A stretch of DNA of 16,235 nt from NCBI GenBank assembly GCA_031263265.1, contig JAISGE010000129.1, positions 1-16,235 of the forward strand, read 5' to 3'. Of this stretch, positions 1-8,292 are shown in pieces. Position numbers and translations under genes: made by a program. The notes beneath the pieces are model-generated. The model saw nothing but the letters and a program-made list of their open reading frames with translations. It was not told where the DNA came from and made no database searches. Numbering within the stretch: the stretch's first letter is position 1; every line of letters begins with the position of its first letter. Source of the stretch: Treponema sp. (lineage in GTDB: Bacteria > Spirochaetota > Spirochaetia > Treponematales > Breznakiellaceae).

Positions 1-312
1 GAAAGCTACCTGCCAAAAATGAACGCCAAGTTCGGCCGCCCTGCCCTCAGTGATGAAGATGCCCATGTGTCCCCGGATGGTTTTAATTTGGACGATATTC
101 TCTGCATGGAAGAGGAACGGAAGGTCAGTAATGATTATATCGTTCGTTTTCATACCCGCCTGTTTCAGATTTTACCGGGAACCAAAGTAAAGCCAAGACC
201 GGGGGACACCGTGGTCGTCAGGACAAAACTTGATAACTCCATAGCAATCATCTGGAAAGACAAGCCGTTACGGGTAAAAGAGGTAAACTCCCTGTTTGAC
301 CAGGACAAATAA
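1..312 (+). CDS. Transposase C-terminus, insertion sequence (partial)
   Basis: The reading frame is open from base 1 (ESYLPKMNAKF...) to TAA at 310-312, so only the last ~103 residues are present and the 5' part lies outside the window. The ATG at 19 is internal. The pattern YLPxxNAKF, then DAH, a charged EEERxVSNDY segment and a small beta-rich tail (residues ~40-95 after the ATG) matches what I know of the C-terminal end of rve/DDE integrase-core transposases of the ISNCY type (IS1202-like group). These bind element ends and catalyse cut-and-join transposition. The catalytic DDE residues would lie upstream and cannot be seen. Repeats resembling an IS terminus begin 4 bases after the stop. 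Family assignment is from memory of the motif; I am sure of 'transposase' and less sure of the group. Confidence 0.8.
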   Translation, partial: ESYLPKMNAKFGRPALSDEDAHVSPDGFNLDDILCMEEERKVSNDYIVRFHTRLFQILPGTKVKPRPGDTVVVRTKLDNSIAIIWKDKPLRVKEVNSLFDQDK

Positions 313-315
313 GTT

Positions 316-380
316 CAATAGAAATGTCCTATCCAACCTGACATTTCTATTGTTTGCAACTATAGGACATTTCTATTGTT
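316..380. repeat. Probable IS right end with three copies of a 13-base motif
   Basis: A perfect 17-bp inverted repeat pairs 316-332 with 362-378. A third copy of the core GACATTTCTATTG lies between them: 340-354 and 366-380 are 15-base direct repeats. Thus one inverted and two direct copies of the motif lie in 65 bases just after the transposase stop. Such clusters are typical of transposase-binding sites at an IS end, so the element boundary is probably near 378-380. The same palindrome could act as a transcription terminator for the transposase, although no long T-run follows. Confidence 0.65.
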
Positions 381-406
381 CTCCGACAGGATTGGTCTGT
401 TTAGAA

Positions 407-435
407 TTGTCACACCTTCTTGTTTGTGGTATGGT
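407..435 (+). promoter_or_regulatory. Sigma70-type promoter for the PPIase-apbE pair
   Basis: TTGTCA (407-412) and TATGGT (430-435) are separated by exactly 17 bases, and transcription would start near 442. It lies just outside the presumed IS end, so the IS insertion has left the promoter intact. No competing signal is seen up to the start of the gene. Confidence 0.5.
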
Positions 436-441
436 TACGTC

Positions 442-1506
442 ATGTGTATTTTTAATTTTGGAGCCTTGAAAAGAAGAAAGCGCTTTCTGCATATCTTGAG
501 TATGGGGGTATGCTTATTGGTAGGTATGGCTGAAACCGGGTTTGCTGCGCCGGCAGATGCTGCCTTAGGGAACGGTCTATTTGCCCGGATCAGTACCACC
601 AGGGGAAATATCGTGGTCCGCCTGGAATATCAGAAGACCCCGTTGACGGTCTGTAATTTTGTTGCCCTGGCAGAGGGTAAAATGAAGACCTCGCGAAACG
701 GCCCCTTCTATAACGGCCTCAGTTTTCATCGAGTTATCGACAATTTTATGATCCAAGGAGGGGATCCCACGGGAAATGGGAGCGGCGGTCCAGGCTACCG
801 GTTCCCCGATGAGTTCAATTCCAGCCTCAGGCATGACGGGCCGGGGGTGCTGTCTATGGCAAATGCAGGCCCCGGGACTAATGGGAGTCAATTCTTCATT
901 ACCCATGTCAAAACCCCCTGGCTGGATGGTAAACATACGGTGTTTGGCAAGGTTGTTCAAGGTCAAGAGGTGGTAAATGCCATAAAACAGGGAGACCGGA
1001 TTAATAGTATCACCATTATCCGTAACGGCCCTGAAGCCACTGCTTTTAAGGCGGATCAAGACGCCTTTGATCAGCTTCTCAAAGAAGCTGCTGCCGCCGC
1101 CGTAAGCAAAGCCAAGGCAAAGCGGGATACGGATCTTGCCCAAATCAAGAAAAAATATCCTAACGCAGTCCTTTCCGCATCAGGTATCCAGTACATTATC
1201 CAGAAGCCCGGAACCGGGGATAAACCCTCCCGGGGTAAAACCGTAGCCCTTACGTATAAGGGGATGCTCCTTTCCGGTAAGGTGTTCGACGGCTCGGACT
1301 TTCAAGGCGGCCCGTTGGAATTCCAGGTGGGATTGGGTAAAGTCATCCCTGGTTGGGAAGAAACCGTACTGGATATGCAGCTCGGTGAAAAGCGGCTGGT
1401 AGTTATCCCGCCGGAGCTTGCATACGGTGAACAGGCAGTGGGAAACGGACTTATCCCGGCAAACAGCTTCCTGGTTTTTGAGATGGAGCTGGTACGGATA
1501 CGCTAG
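442..1506 (+). CDS. Secreted dual cyclophilin-FKBP peptidyl-prolyl isomerase
   Basis: A periplasmic prolyl cis-trans isomerase with two unrelated catalytic domains. Numbering is from ATG 442 (354 aa). A signal peptide lies at ~9-36 (KRRKR followed by a hydrophobic stretch ending GFAA). The cyclophilin domain spans ~45-195 with the active-site set FHR (95-97), FMIQGGD (102-108), MANAG (139-143), SQFF (149-152) and WLDGKH (160-165). An Ala/Lys-rich probable helical linker covers ~198-240. The FKBP domain spans ~255-353 with YKG (272-274), FDGS (282-285), VIPGW (301-305), AYG (327-329) and F346. Both active sites look intact. The start is uncertain: ATG 442 lies at the predicted transcription start, and TTG 466, giving MKRRKRF..., makes the cleanest signal peptide, but its GGAG is only 3 bases away. 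The frame is open back to 376, inside the IS repeat, which I reject as a start. apbE follows 14 bases after the stop. Confidence 0.9.
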   Translation: MCIFNFGALKRRKRFLHILSMGVCLLVGMAETGFAAPADAALGNGLFARISTTRGNIVVRLEYQKTPLTVCNFVALAEGKMKTSRNGPFYNGLSFHRVIDNFMIQGGDPTGNGSGGPGYRFPDEFNSSLRHDGPGVLSMANAGPGTNGSQFFITHVKTPWLDGKHTVFGKVVQGQEVVNAIKQGDRINSITIIRNGPEATAFKADQDAFDQLLKEAAAAAVSKAKAKRDTDLAQIKKKYPNAVLSASGIQYIIQKPGTGDKPSRGKTVALTYKGMLLSGKVFDGSDFQGGPLEFQVGLGKVIPGWEETVLDMQLGEKRLVVIPPELAYGEQAVGNGLIPANSFLVFEMELVRIR

Positions 1507-1520
1507 GACCTGCTCGTACT

Positions 1521-2534
1521 ATGAAGGTAAGCCTTACCTGGGTGTTTCTTCCAGTATGCCTGTATCTGCTTGCCTGTACCGAAGCCCCGCAGAGCCAAGC
1601 GGAATTGGTACTGGGAACGGTTTGTACCATCAATCTGTATGAAGAAGGATCTCCTCAATTATACGGAACCCTCTTTTCCCGTCTTCGAGCGATTGAGATG
1701 ACCATGAGTGCTACTATGGCAGATACCGTGGTGGATAGGATCAACCAAAACGCCGGGATACACCCGGTACCAGCTCCCCTTGATCTTATTGAAGTGCTGG
1801 ACCAAGCCCTTAGATATGCGGCATTAAGTGAAGGTGCCTTTGATCCCACCGTAGGACCTTTGGTACAGCGCTGGGCCATTGGTTCGGAACATCCCCGGAT
1901 TCCTGAGCCTGCTGAAATCGAAGAAGCCTTATCCCTCATCACCTGGCAGGATCTGGTCATTGACCAGGATGCAGCCACGGTATTCTTGCGAAGACCCGGC
2001 ATGGCCTTGGATCTGGGGGCTATTGCCAAGGGCTATGCTGCGGATGAGATGGTGAAGATCCTCCAAAATGCCCGGATCAAAAGGGCCATCATTGACTTGG
2101 GGGGCAATATATTTGCCTATGGCGTAAAACAGGATGGCCTGTCGTGGCGGATAGGCCTCCAAAATCCTCTGGACGCCCGGGGAACCTATCTGGGCATCCT
2201 CGCGGTTCAGCATAAAAGTATCGTAACTTCCGGGGTGTATGAGCGGTATGCGGAAATCAATGGAAAACGCTACCACCACATCCTGTCTACTCAAGACGGA
2301 TACCCGGTGGATAATGGCCTCCTCTCGGTAACCATTATCGCCGACTATTCCATTGATGCAGATGCGCTTTCCACCTCGGTATTTGCCTTGGGCTATGAAA
2401 AAGGCCGGGCCTTGGTTGAGTCCCTTAACCATATTGAGGCTATCTTTGTCTTTGAGGATAAGCATATCCAGGGCACCCCCGGCGCCTTGGCATGGTTTAC
2501 CTTGAGTGATTCCCAATTTAGCCTGATGCCTTGA
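1521..2534 (+). CDS. apbE: FAD:protein FMN transferase, ApbE family lipoprotein
   Basis: 337 aa. ApbE enzymes split FAD and attach FMN to a Thr/Ser of target proteins such as NqrB/C and RnfG/D subunits. The T. pallidum relative (Ftp) is known as a periplasmic FAD pyrophosphatase/FMN transferase. The N-terminus is a lipoprotein signal with lipobox LLAC (Cys19). Family motifs appear in order: GTVCTINLY (32-40), GAFDPTVGPL (105-114), LDLGAIAKGYAAD (163-175), GGNI (194-197), SIVTSGVYER (233-242), HHIL (252-255) and DADALST (279-285). The last holds the Asp and Thr expected for Mg binding. The ATG is preceded by AGGA at 1506-1509, 11 bases upstream, and the gene is probably cotranscribed with the PPIase. 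It ends 19 bases from the convergent protease gene. No Rnf/Nqr target is in the window. Confidence 0.93.
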   Translation: MKVSLTWVFLPVCLYLLACTEAPQSQAELVLGTVCTINLYEEGSPQLYGTLFSRLRAIEMTMSATMADTVVDRINQNAGIHPVPAPLDLIEVLDQALRYAALSEGAFDPTVGPLVQRWAIGSEHPRIPEPAEIEEALSLITWQDLVIDQDAATVFLRRPGMALDLGAIAKGYAADEMVKILQNARIKRAIIDLGGNIFAYGVKQDGLSWRIGLQNPLDARGTYLGILAVQHKSIVTSGVYERYAEINGKRYHHILSTQDGYPVDNGLLSVTIIADYSIDADALSTSVFALGYEKGRALVESLNHIEAIFVFEDKHIQGTPGALAWFTLSDSQFSLMP

Positions 2535-2538
2535 GTCT

Positions 2539-2626
2539 GAAACGCCTGGAAGCTTATAAGGTATCTGGAGAAGCTAATGCTGCGGGTAGTTGCATAGAAG
2601 TTTCGAGGTATCCTGTCAGGCGTTTC
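2539..2626. repeat. 10-bp inverted repeat at convergent gene ends
   Basis: GAAACGCCTG (2539-2548) is perfectly complementary to CAGGCGTTTC (2617-2626) across a 68-base loop. The loop holds a smaller AGCTT/AAGCT pair. The arms straddle the 3' end of the minus-strand protease gene, and the left arm lies just after the apbE stop. No U-run follows either arm, so a role as a bidirectional terminator is only a suggestion. Confidence 0.3.
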
Positions 2627-4413
2627 TTAACCCTAATTTGCAGCAGCGCATATCCCTCATCTTCATTGACGCGCAAGCCCTTGATAGATACCGGGTCTTG
2701 TTCGGAGAGGCCTGCTTCATCAGCAATAGAACCCCGAATCACCCGTTTTACCAGGTATGACGAGGAAAAAGACCTCCCCAAGGATGGAGCAAGGATGAGT
2801 CCAAAAAGGGGCGCGGTCATCCGTTCCCGGCTGTCTCGTTTGGCTGCCTCGGCGAGGGGGACATCAGGCCGCGGAACAGACCTGAGGATATAGCGATTTC
2901 CCTCAGTGGTTTCAAGGGATACCAGTTCTCCGGGTCTGGTAGGAAACAAAATATCTTGCAGTGCAGGGATAAGAGTCCCTTGAGGAGCCTCCTCCACGGT
3001 TTCATCGTTAATGTACTTAATGTAGCTTCCCTCTTTAATCTGCTGTTCTGCTCCTGGGGTAAAAGGAGCCACATAGATGATCTCTGCTCCTGATGCGGTT
3101 TCACTCACCGTAAGACCAAGCCACGGCCGTTCCGCCTTTCCCCCCTGTATCATAGCGGGGAGGGCTGCGGCAAGCCGTTCGGCGGGAACTGCGAAGTTGA
3201 GTCCCTGGTATTGTTCAACCCCGGCAAAGACAATACCCACCAGACGACCCTCTTTATCCACTACCGGCCCTCCAGAATTACCGTGGTTTACCGCGGCATC
3301 TATCTGAATCACATCCCCAATCTGCAAAAGACGCCGCCCCAGGGCAGATACAATACCGGAGGTAACGGTTTTTTCTAAACCTACGGGAGAACCGATAGCA
3401 TAAACCGTATCTCCCACCTGGGGAATGATCCGGTCTACCACGGAAAATACATACTCCCCCTTCACCTCTGCTTTGATAAGGGCCAAATCCATGGCTTTAT
3501 CCCAGCCAATGACTTTGGCAGGTATCCGAGGACTGGAAGCATCCCCCATACGGATATACATTCGGGAATACCCTTCATAGGCGGGATCCACTTCACTGGA
3601 AATAACATGGTAATTGGTAATCAGCAAGCCCGAAGCGTCCACAAAAAAAGCGGAACCCAAAATCCGATCCGGAATTCCCTGGCCCCGCTCAATACGGATT
3701 CCCCGATCCACCAGAACCGTGGCAACCCCCTTGATCATATCCGTTGCCGTATCCTGTCCCTGAGCATAGTGCCGAAATGCTTCGGAAATTTCCCCTCCGG
3801 TATTCGATGCCTCCTGCTCTTGGTCTACAATCGCTAAAAAGAACGCTGCGGTACGCCGTTGTTTAACCGCTACCGCCCGTTCAAGGAAGAGCAGGGCATC
3901 ATCAAGGTGCAGGGGCTGTAATCCATGAGCCTGAACCGCGGAAAGAAAGGCCCCTAAGTCATTCCCATCGGCTAATTGCTGCTTTGCATAGGCAAGGATA
4001 AAATCTGGTTCGTTTCCGGTGTTTGCTACGGCAATACCCAGGTTGGCAAGAGAACGGGCCAGGGAAGCCGCATCATCCCAGCGCTGTTCCTGAATGGCCA
4101 CTTCCTGGGAAGTCTTTAAATGGTCAATAGCCTCTGTTTTAAGGGCGTTAAGGGTCTCAGTCATCTCCCGATCTTGCGCTTCTGCATGGGGAGACCCATA
4201 GAGGACCTCATAGACTCCAATAAGATGTACGGCTCGAGCCGGATCCTCAGATACATACTGTTTAATAGTATCGAGCCTCAATTCAGCGCTTACTTTGGGA
4301 GGGGCAAGCCGTTTTTCTTTAGCCGCCGGGGATACACAGGAAACCAGTATTCCCGGAATGCTTAATACCCCTACTACCCATAAAAACCATGGGGGATTTC
4401 TTTTACCGTACAT
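2554..4413 (-). CDS. HtrA-like trypsin-family serine protease lipoprotein
   Basis: 619 aa from ATG 4413, which has AAGGA about 8 bases upstream. The frame is open to 4536, but those 41 extra codons would overlap the neighbour and precede the signal peptide. Lipobox LVSC (Cys26) follows a hydrophobic stretch at 9-25, so the protein should be envelope-anchored. Residues ~45-225 are an alpha-helical, probably TPR-like region. Residues ~240-420 are an S1C protease domain with the triad His269 (TNYHV), Asp309 (KAMDLAL) and Ser380 (GNSGGP). The rest holds one or two degenerate PDZ-like segments (WLGLTVSE near 431, and ~534-605 with SIADEAGL). HtrA-family proteins degrade misfolded envelope proteins. 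A helical N-terminal half is not the usual DegP plan. It lies 56 bases downstream of the helical-repeat gene. A specific name is not justified. Confidence 0.88.
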   Translation of the reverse strand: MYGKRNPPWFLWVVGVLSIPGILVSCVSPAAKEKRLAPPKVSAELRLDTIKQYVSEDPARAVHLIGVYEVLYGSPHAEAQDREMTETLNALKTEAIDHLKTSQEVAIQEQRWDDAASLARSLANLGIAVANTGNEPDFILAYAKQQLADGNDLGAFLSAVQAHGLQPLHLDDALLFLERAVAVKQRRTAAFFLAIVDQEQEASNTGGEISEAFRHYAQGQDTATDMIKGVATVLVDRGIRIERGQGIPDRILGSAFFVDASGLLITNYHVISSEVDPAYEGYSRMYIRMGDASSPRIPAKVIGWDKAMDLALIKAEVKGEYVFSVVDRIIPQVGDTVYAIGSPVGLEKTVTSGIVSALGRRLLQIGDVIQIDAAVNHGNSGGPVVDKEGRLVGIVFAGVEQYQGLNFAVPAERLAAALPAMIQGGKAERPWLGLTVSETASGAEIIYVAPFTPGAEQQIKEGSYIKYINDETVEEAPQGTLIPALQDILFPTRPGELVSLETTEGNRYILRSVPRPDVPLAEAAKRDSRERMTAPLFGLILAPSLGRSFSSSYLVKRVIRGSIADEAGLSEQDPVSIKGLRVNEDEGYALLQIRVKKRLTGYLETSMQLPAALASPDTL

Positions 4414-4469
4414 ACCTTTAATCCTTTTCCATCCCCCCTCCGGGAAACGGTATTCTCTGTGCTCTATCC

Positions 4470-6242
4470 TCAGTCTTGGATTCGGTAGGATAGGGGCTCG
4501 GAAAACTTCCGGGTTCCATCCCGGTCTATATCCCAAAAATGCAGGATCCGCTCAATAGTAAGACCAGATCCTTCACTATCAGCGGCATACCCATAGTGCT
4601 CCTCATATTCAAAAAGGCCATCTCCGTCCCAATCACTTTCAGAAACTTCGATGAGACTGCTCAAAGCCCACAAACCAACAGAGTTTGCCCTATCCACAGG
4701 AACATCACCGGTTACCCGGAAATGCCTGGTGGTTTCCAAATAACCGTTTGCATCAAGATCGATCCGCTGTATCCGGGGTCTTCCCCGATAAAACTCAGTT
4801 GTTGAGACAATACGACCGCCTAAAAGCTCCGAAGCCCGTTGCGGTATACCCTGTTCCAGTTCAACCCGTTCAATGGCTCCGGCAAATTCCTGGCTGGGCC
4901 GTTCAATAGATGCCGCAAATGAAAGTAATGCCTGCTTTGAGATGCTTCTCGTAAAGAGATCTTGTTCAGGATACCATAATACGCCGCTTTCCAGTCGCTT
5001 CAAATATACCGGTAAGAAGAAAAACTCAAAGGGCTTCATCAAGTAATGAGCCCCCTCCAGTTGAGCCGCTAATACTGCAGGGTACTGTTCCCATTGTATG
5101 GTAAGCATGTCCTGTTCCTGAGTATTTAAAGGATAGCCAAAAGTATCTTGCCTTCCCAGAAATTCAGGCGCTTTTACCATCTCTGCCCGCGCCGGAATAC
5201 CGGACTCAAAAAACACCGTCAATTCAGGCAATCTGTCCTGATTCCCGTCATAGGTGTAAAGGCGAATCATTCCCTCTTCATACCAGACTTCCGACTCATT
5301 ATAACCATCGTTATCCACGTCTTCAGTTATAAGTCCAGAAAACCGTACCAGTTTGTTTCTAAAATACTCCTGTTCTGCTGGAGTTCTCAGCAGCTTCCAT
5401 ACTCCACTGAGTAGGGCTTTATCCAACCTTTTTCCTGGTCCCTCAGCAGCAACGGCAAAAAGTTCGTCTACTGCAGTACTTCCATCAATAAGCCCCAGGT
5501 TTAATGCCGGACCAATAGAACCAGCAACACCCCTATGCATCCCTCGGTATGCTCCTACCATCCGGCGGGCTTCTTCAATATCCTCAATAAAAGGAGCAGC
5601 TATATAGGCCAGATCCTGATCCGCCTCAAGTAAGAACGGAAGCCGTCTCAAAGCCACGGTCATCAGATCCCGTTCGATTTCTGTGGGCTGCCAATCCTGG
5701 GCAAAACTAAAGAGGAGCCGAAACACCCGAGGATTCCGGGGATAGGTTTCCAGGGCTTCAGCCATAAGCCGATTAAAGGCCTCTCGATTACCCAGCCCTT
5801 GGAGAGCCCGAAGTTTGAGATATACCCCCTCAGGACTTGGGGAAAGTCGGGCAAGCCTATCCAACGCATCAGCATACCGGCGTAATTGGATAAAGGTTTC
5901 CGCTTCGAGCAGTATGGCTGAACCAGGAGCATAGCTATTCCAGCGTTGGGTTGCTATGGCCCGCTGAACCGCTTCAAGTACCCCCGCAAGAGGCTTACCC
6001 TCATGGAACCGGGTCAAGGCAAGAAGATATGCCATATCCGATGAAACATCCGAAAAGTCCATCCCCCGTTCCAAGCCAACCAGAGCCTCGGCCCAACGCC
6101 CCTGATCAATGGCCCGCTGCGCCCAGACAACGTATTTTTCCGCTATTGCCCGATCTCCTCTCTCCGGGGTATTCTGCGCATACCCCGGCATAGTAAGAAT
6201 CAGCACCGCACTCAGGATTAGGACAACTCGATAGCCCTGCAT
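4470..6242 (-). CDS. Secreted helical-repeat (TPR-like) protein with four DxDxDG-type loops
   Basis: 590 aa with signal peptide 1-22 (cleavage after GYAQ or nearby) and no lipobox, so probably periplasmic. Residues ~28-290 are helical repeats of TPR style (for example WAEALVGLERG, YADALDRLARL). The C-terminal half is beta-rich and carries four acidic loops: DVDNDG (308-313), DLDANG (495-500), DWDGDG (537-542) and DIDRDG (571-576). These resemble EF-hand or dockerin calcium loops. GAGGG lies just before the ATG and sits inside the last codons of ftsH. The ftsH stop is only one base away, so translation is probably coupled. Function is unknown. Context between FtsH and an HtrA-like protease suggests envelope proteostasis, or an adaptor role. 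The calcium reading is inferred from spacing only. Confidence 0.85.
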   Translation of the reverse strand: MQGYRVVLILSAVLILTMPGYAQNTPERGDRAIAEKYVVWAQRAIDQGRWAEALVGLERGMDFSDVSSDMAYLLALTRFHEGKPLAGVLEAVQRAIATQRWNSYAPGSAILLEAETFIQLRRYADALDRLARLSPSPEGVYLKLRALQGLGNREAFNRLMAEALETYPRNPRVFRLLFSFAQDWQPTEIERDLMTVALRRLPFLLEADQDLAYIAAPFIEDIEEARRMVGAYRGMHRGVAGSIGPALNLGLIDGSTAVDELFAVAAEGPGKRLDKALLSGVWKLLRTPAEQEYFRNKLVRFSGLITEDVDNDGYNESEVWYEEGMIRLYTYDGNQDRLPELTVFFESGIPARAEMVKAPEFLGRQDTFGYPLNTQEQDMLTIQWEQYPAVLAAQLEGAHYLMKPFEFFFLPVYLKRLESGVLWYPEQDLFTRSISKQALLSFAASIERPSQEFAGAIERVELEQGIPQRASELLGGRIVSTTEFYRGRPRIQRIDLDANGYLETTRHFRVTGDVPVDRANSVGLWALSSLIEVSESDWDGDGLFEYEEHYGYAADSEGSGLTIERILHFWDIDRDGTRKFSEPLSYRIQD

Positions 6243-6243
6243 A

Positions 6244-8184
6244 TCATCCCTCTTTGATGTTTTTAGCTATGGAGGCATACCCCAGACTCCCTGCAGAAGC
6301 AATCAGGGCAGAGGAATGTTCCCGGGGAGGAAACTTCAAGAGTTCTCGTACTTCCTCATCCACTAAGGTTTCCCGGGATATAAGGGCCTCAGCGAGCTTT
6401 TCAAGCTCCACTTTATGAGCTTTCAGTATCTGGTCGGCCTGATCTTTGGCAGTCTCCAGTATTTTTTTCACTGCCTCATCAATACGCTGGGCAGTAGCCT
6501 CAGAATAATCCTTGTGCCGGGCTATTTCCTTACCCAGAAAAATGGGTTCATCCTCTTGGCCATAGGCCACCGGCCCCAGTTCTTTAGCCATCCCCCATTC
6601 ACAGACCATGTGGCGGGCCATCTCAGTAGCCTGCTGGATATCCTGTTTTGTTCCGGTGGTGGTTTCTTCATAAAAGAGGTTTTCCGCGATCCAGCCTCCG
6701 TAACAGATGACGATCCGGTCTTCGATCCAACCCCGGGTCCGGCTGTAACTATCTTCTTCCGGGAGGGACATGGCCATACCCAAGGCTCTTCCATGAGGAA
6801 CAATCGTTACTTTATGGAGAGGATCCGCGTTCTTAAGAAAATAGTGGAGCAACGCATGTCCTGCCTCGTGAATGGCAGTCATACGCCGTTCCCTATCAGA
6901 GATGACCAAGGTTTTCCGGGCCACTCCCATAAGGATCTTGTCCCGGGCTTCTTCGAAATCAGGCATTTCTACCTTGGCTTTATCCTTACGTGCAGCAAAA
7001 AGAGCTGCTTCATTCACGAGGTTGGCGATGTCTGCACCGCTCATACCCGGAGTTGCCCGGGCAATCCGGACAAGGTCGATATCAGAACCTAAGGGGATCT
7101 TGGCAGCGTGAATTTGGAGGATGGCTTCCCGTTCTTTGATGTCCGGCATAGCCACCACCACCTGCCGATCAAAACGACCAGGTCTGAGCAGGGCAGGATC
7201 CAGTACATCTGGCCGATTGGTAGCTGCCAAAATAATGACCCCATCTTTGGAATCAAAGCCGTCCATCTCAACCAGCAATTGATTCAGGGTCTGTTCCCGC
7301 TCATCATGGCCACCGCCGTACCCCGCACCTCTGGTCCTGCCTACCGCGTCCAGTTCATCAATAAAGATAATACAGGGGGCATTGCGCCGACCCTGTTCAA
7401 AGAGATCCCGGACACGACTTGCCCCCACCCCTACGAACATCTCTACAAAATCTGAACCTGACATATGGAAGTAAGCCACCCCAGCTTCGCCAGCTACAGC
7501 CCGAGCCATGAGGGTCTTCCCGGTTCCCGGCATCCCCACCAGAAGTACCCCTTTGGGAATCCGAGCTCCCATTTTGGTGAATTTTTGGGGATTTTTCAAG
7601 AAAGAAACCACTTCCTCAAGTTCGTATTTGGCATCTCGTTGGCCAGCCACATCCGCGAAGCTTACCTTCTTCCCTTCCTCCTGATACCGCTTGGCCCGGC
7701 TCTTACCAAATTGAAAGGCCTTGTTTCCGGTACCCTGCATGTTTCTGAACATAAACCAGATAAATCCAAACCCGATAATCCACGGGAGAAATTCAAACAA
7801 CAGCCGTAACGGAGAAAGGCCGCTAACCGCTCCTGAGACATTGATACCTTTTTCCCGTAACGCCGGAAGCAGTCCAGGATCCTGATAGGGGATGAGGGTC
7901 TTAAAATGCACCTGATCCCCGGATCCGCCCTGGAGGGTTCCTTCAATAGTACTATTATCAAGAATTTTAACTGCGGTAATGTCATTTCGTTCAAGATGAT
8001 TGGTAAAAGTCGAATAAGGTATTTCTTGAATAGGCCGACTATCCCCTTTGAAGAAATAAGCCACAAAAAGTCCTGCCATGAGGAGAAAAAAAATCAAGGC
8101 AAAGGGGTTAGGTTTACTGGTCCGCAGATTCGGACGAGGCTGCGTTGGACGCTGAGGCGTCTTATCATTCTTATCGTTAGGCAT
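6244..8184 (-). CDS. ftsH: ATP-dependent zinc metalloprotease FtsH
   Basis: 646 aa from ATG 8184; an in-frame TTG lies directly before it at 8187, and GGGGG upstream serves either. FtsH is a membrane-anchored AAA+ hexamer that extracts and degrades membrane and regulatory proteins. Seen in order: a Pro-rich cytosolic N-tail, TM1 ~29-46, an extracytoplasmic domain ~50-124, TM2 ~128-147, Walker A GMPGTGKT (217-224), Walker B IIFIDELD (272-279), a second region of homology with RPGRFDR (334-340), zinc site HEAGH (439-443) and the probable third zinc ligand Asp515 (TKQDIQQAT). Walker A has Met where GPPGTGKT is usual; this should be tolerated. tilS lies 108 bases upstream, so a separate promoter is possible, but I see no convincing one. 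Confidence 0.97.
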   Translation of the reverse strand: MPNDKNDKTPQRPTQPRPNLRTSKPNPFALIFFLLMAGLFVAYFFKGDSRPIQEIPYSTFTNHLERNDITAVKILDNSTIEGTLQGGSGDQVHFKTLIPYQDPGLLPALREKGINVSGAVSGLSPLRLLFEFLPWIIGFGFIWFMFRNMQGTGNKAFQFGKSRAKRYQEEGKKVSFADVAGQRDAKYELEEVVSFLKNPQKFTKMGARIPKGVLLVGMPGTGKTLMARAVAGEAGVAYFHMSGSDFVEMFVGVGASRVRDLFEQGRRNAPCIIFIDELDAVGRTRGAGYGGGHDEREQTLNQLLVEMDGFDSKDGVIILAATNRPDVLDPALLRPGRFDRQVVVAMPDIKEREAILQIHAAKIPLGSDIDLVRIARATPGMSGADIANLVNEAALFAARKDKAKVEMPDFEEARDKILMGVARKTLVISDRERRMTAIHEAGHALLHYFLKNADPLHKVTIVPHGRALGMAMSLPEEDSYSRTRGWIEDRIVICYGGWIAENLFYEETTTGTKQDIQQATEMARHMVCEWGMAKELGPVAYGQEDEPIFLGKEIARHKDYSEATAQRIDEAVKKILETAKDQADQILKAHKVELEKLAEALISRETLVDEEVRELLKFPPREHSSALIASAGSLGYASIAKNIKEG

Positions 8185-8292
8185 CAATCCCCCTGGAACT
8201 ATGGCAAAAAAGATACACCCTTAGGCTTACCCTCTTCTTCCCTGCATAGCTTTTCATATCGTATATTTGCTTCTATAAAATATGCTCAGGAC

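Noticed and set aside
316..380. CRISPR-like repeats
   Set aside because: Only three short copies, one inverted, with unequal spacing and directly after a transposase; an IS end explains them.
577..1143. Minus-strand open frame of 188 codons inside the PPIase gene
   Set aside because: It lies opposite a gene with intact, recognisable domains, has no family features and no ribosome site; it is an antisense shadow.
1929..2516. Minus-strand open frame of 195 codons opposite apbE
   Set aside because: apbE has all its family motifs on the other strand and no independent signal supports this one.
6415..7092. Plus-strand open frame of 225 codons opposite ftsH
   Set aside because: Low-complexity shadow of the AAA/protease coding strand with no recognisable motifs.
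8188..8292. Possible ftsH promoter or tilS terminator
   Set aside because: AT-rich with TATA-like words and an imperfect GCATA/TATGC pairing, but no -35/-10 pair at 16-18 bases and no hairpin with a T-run.
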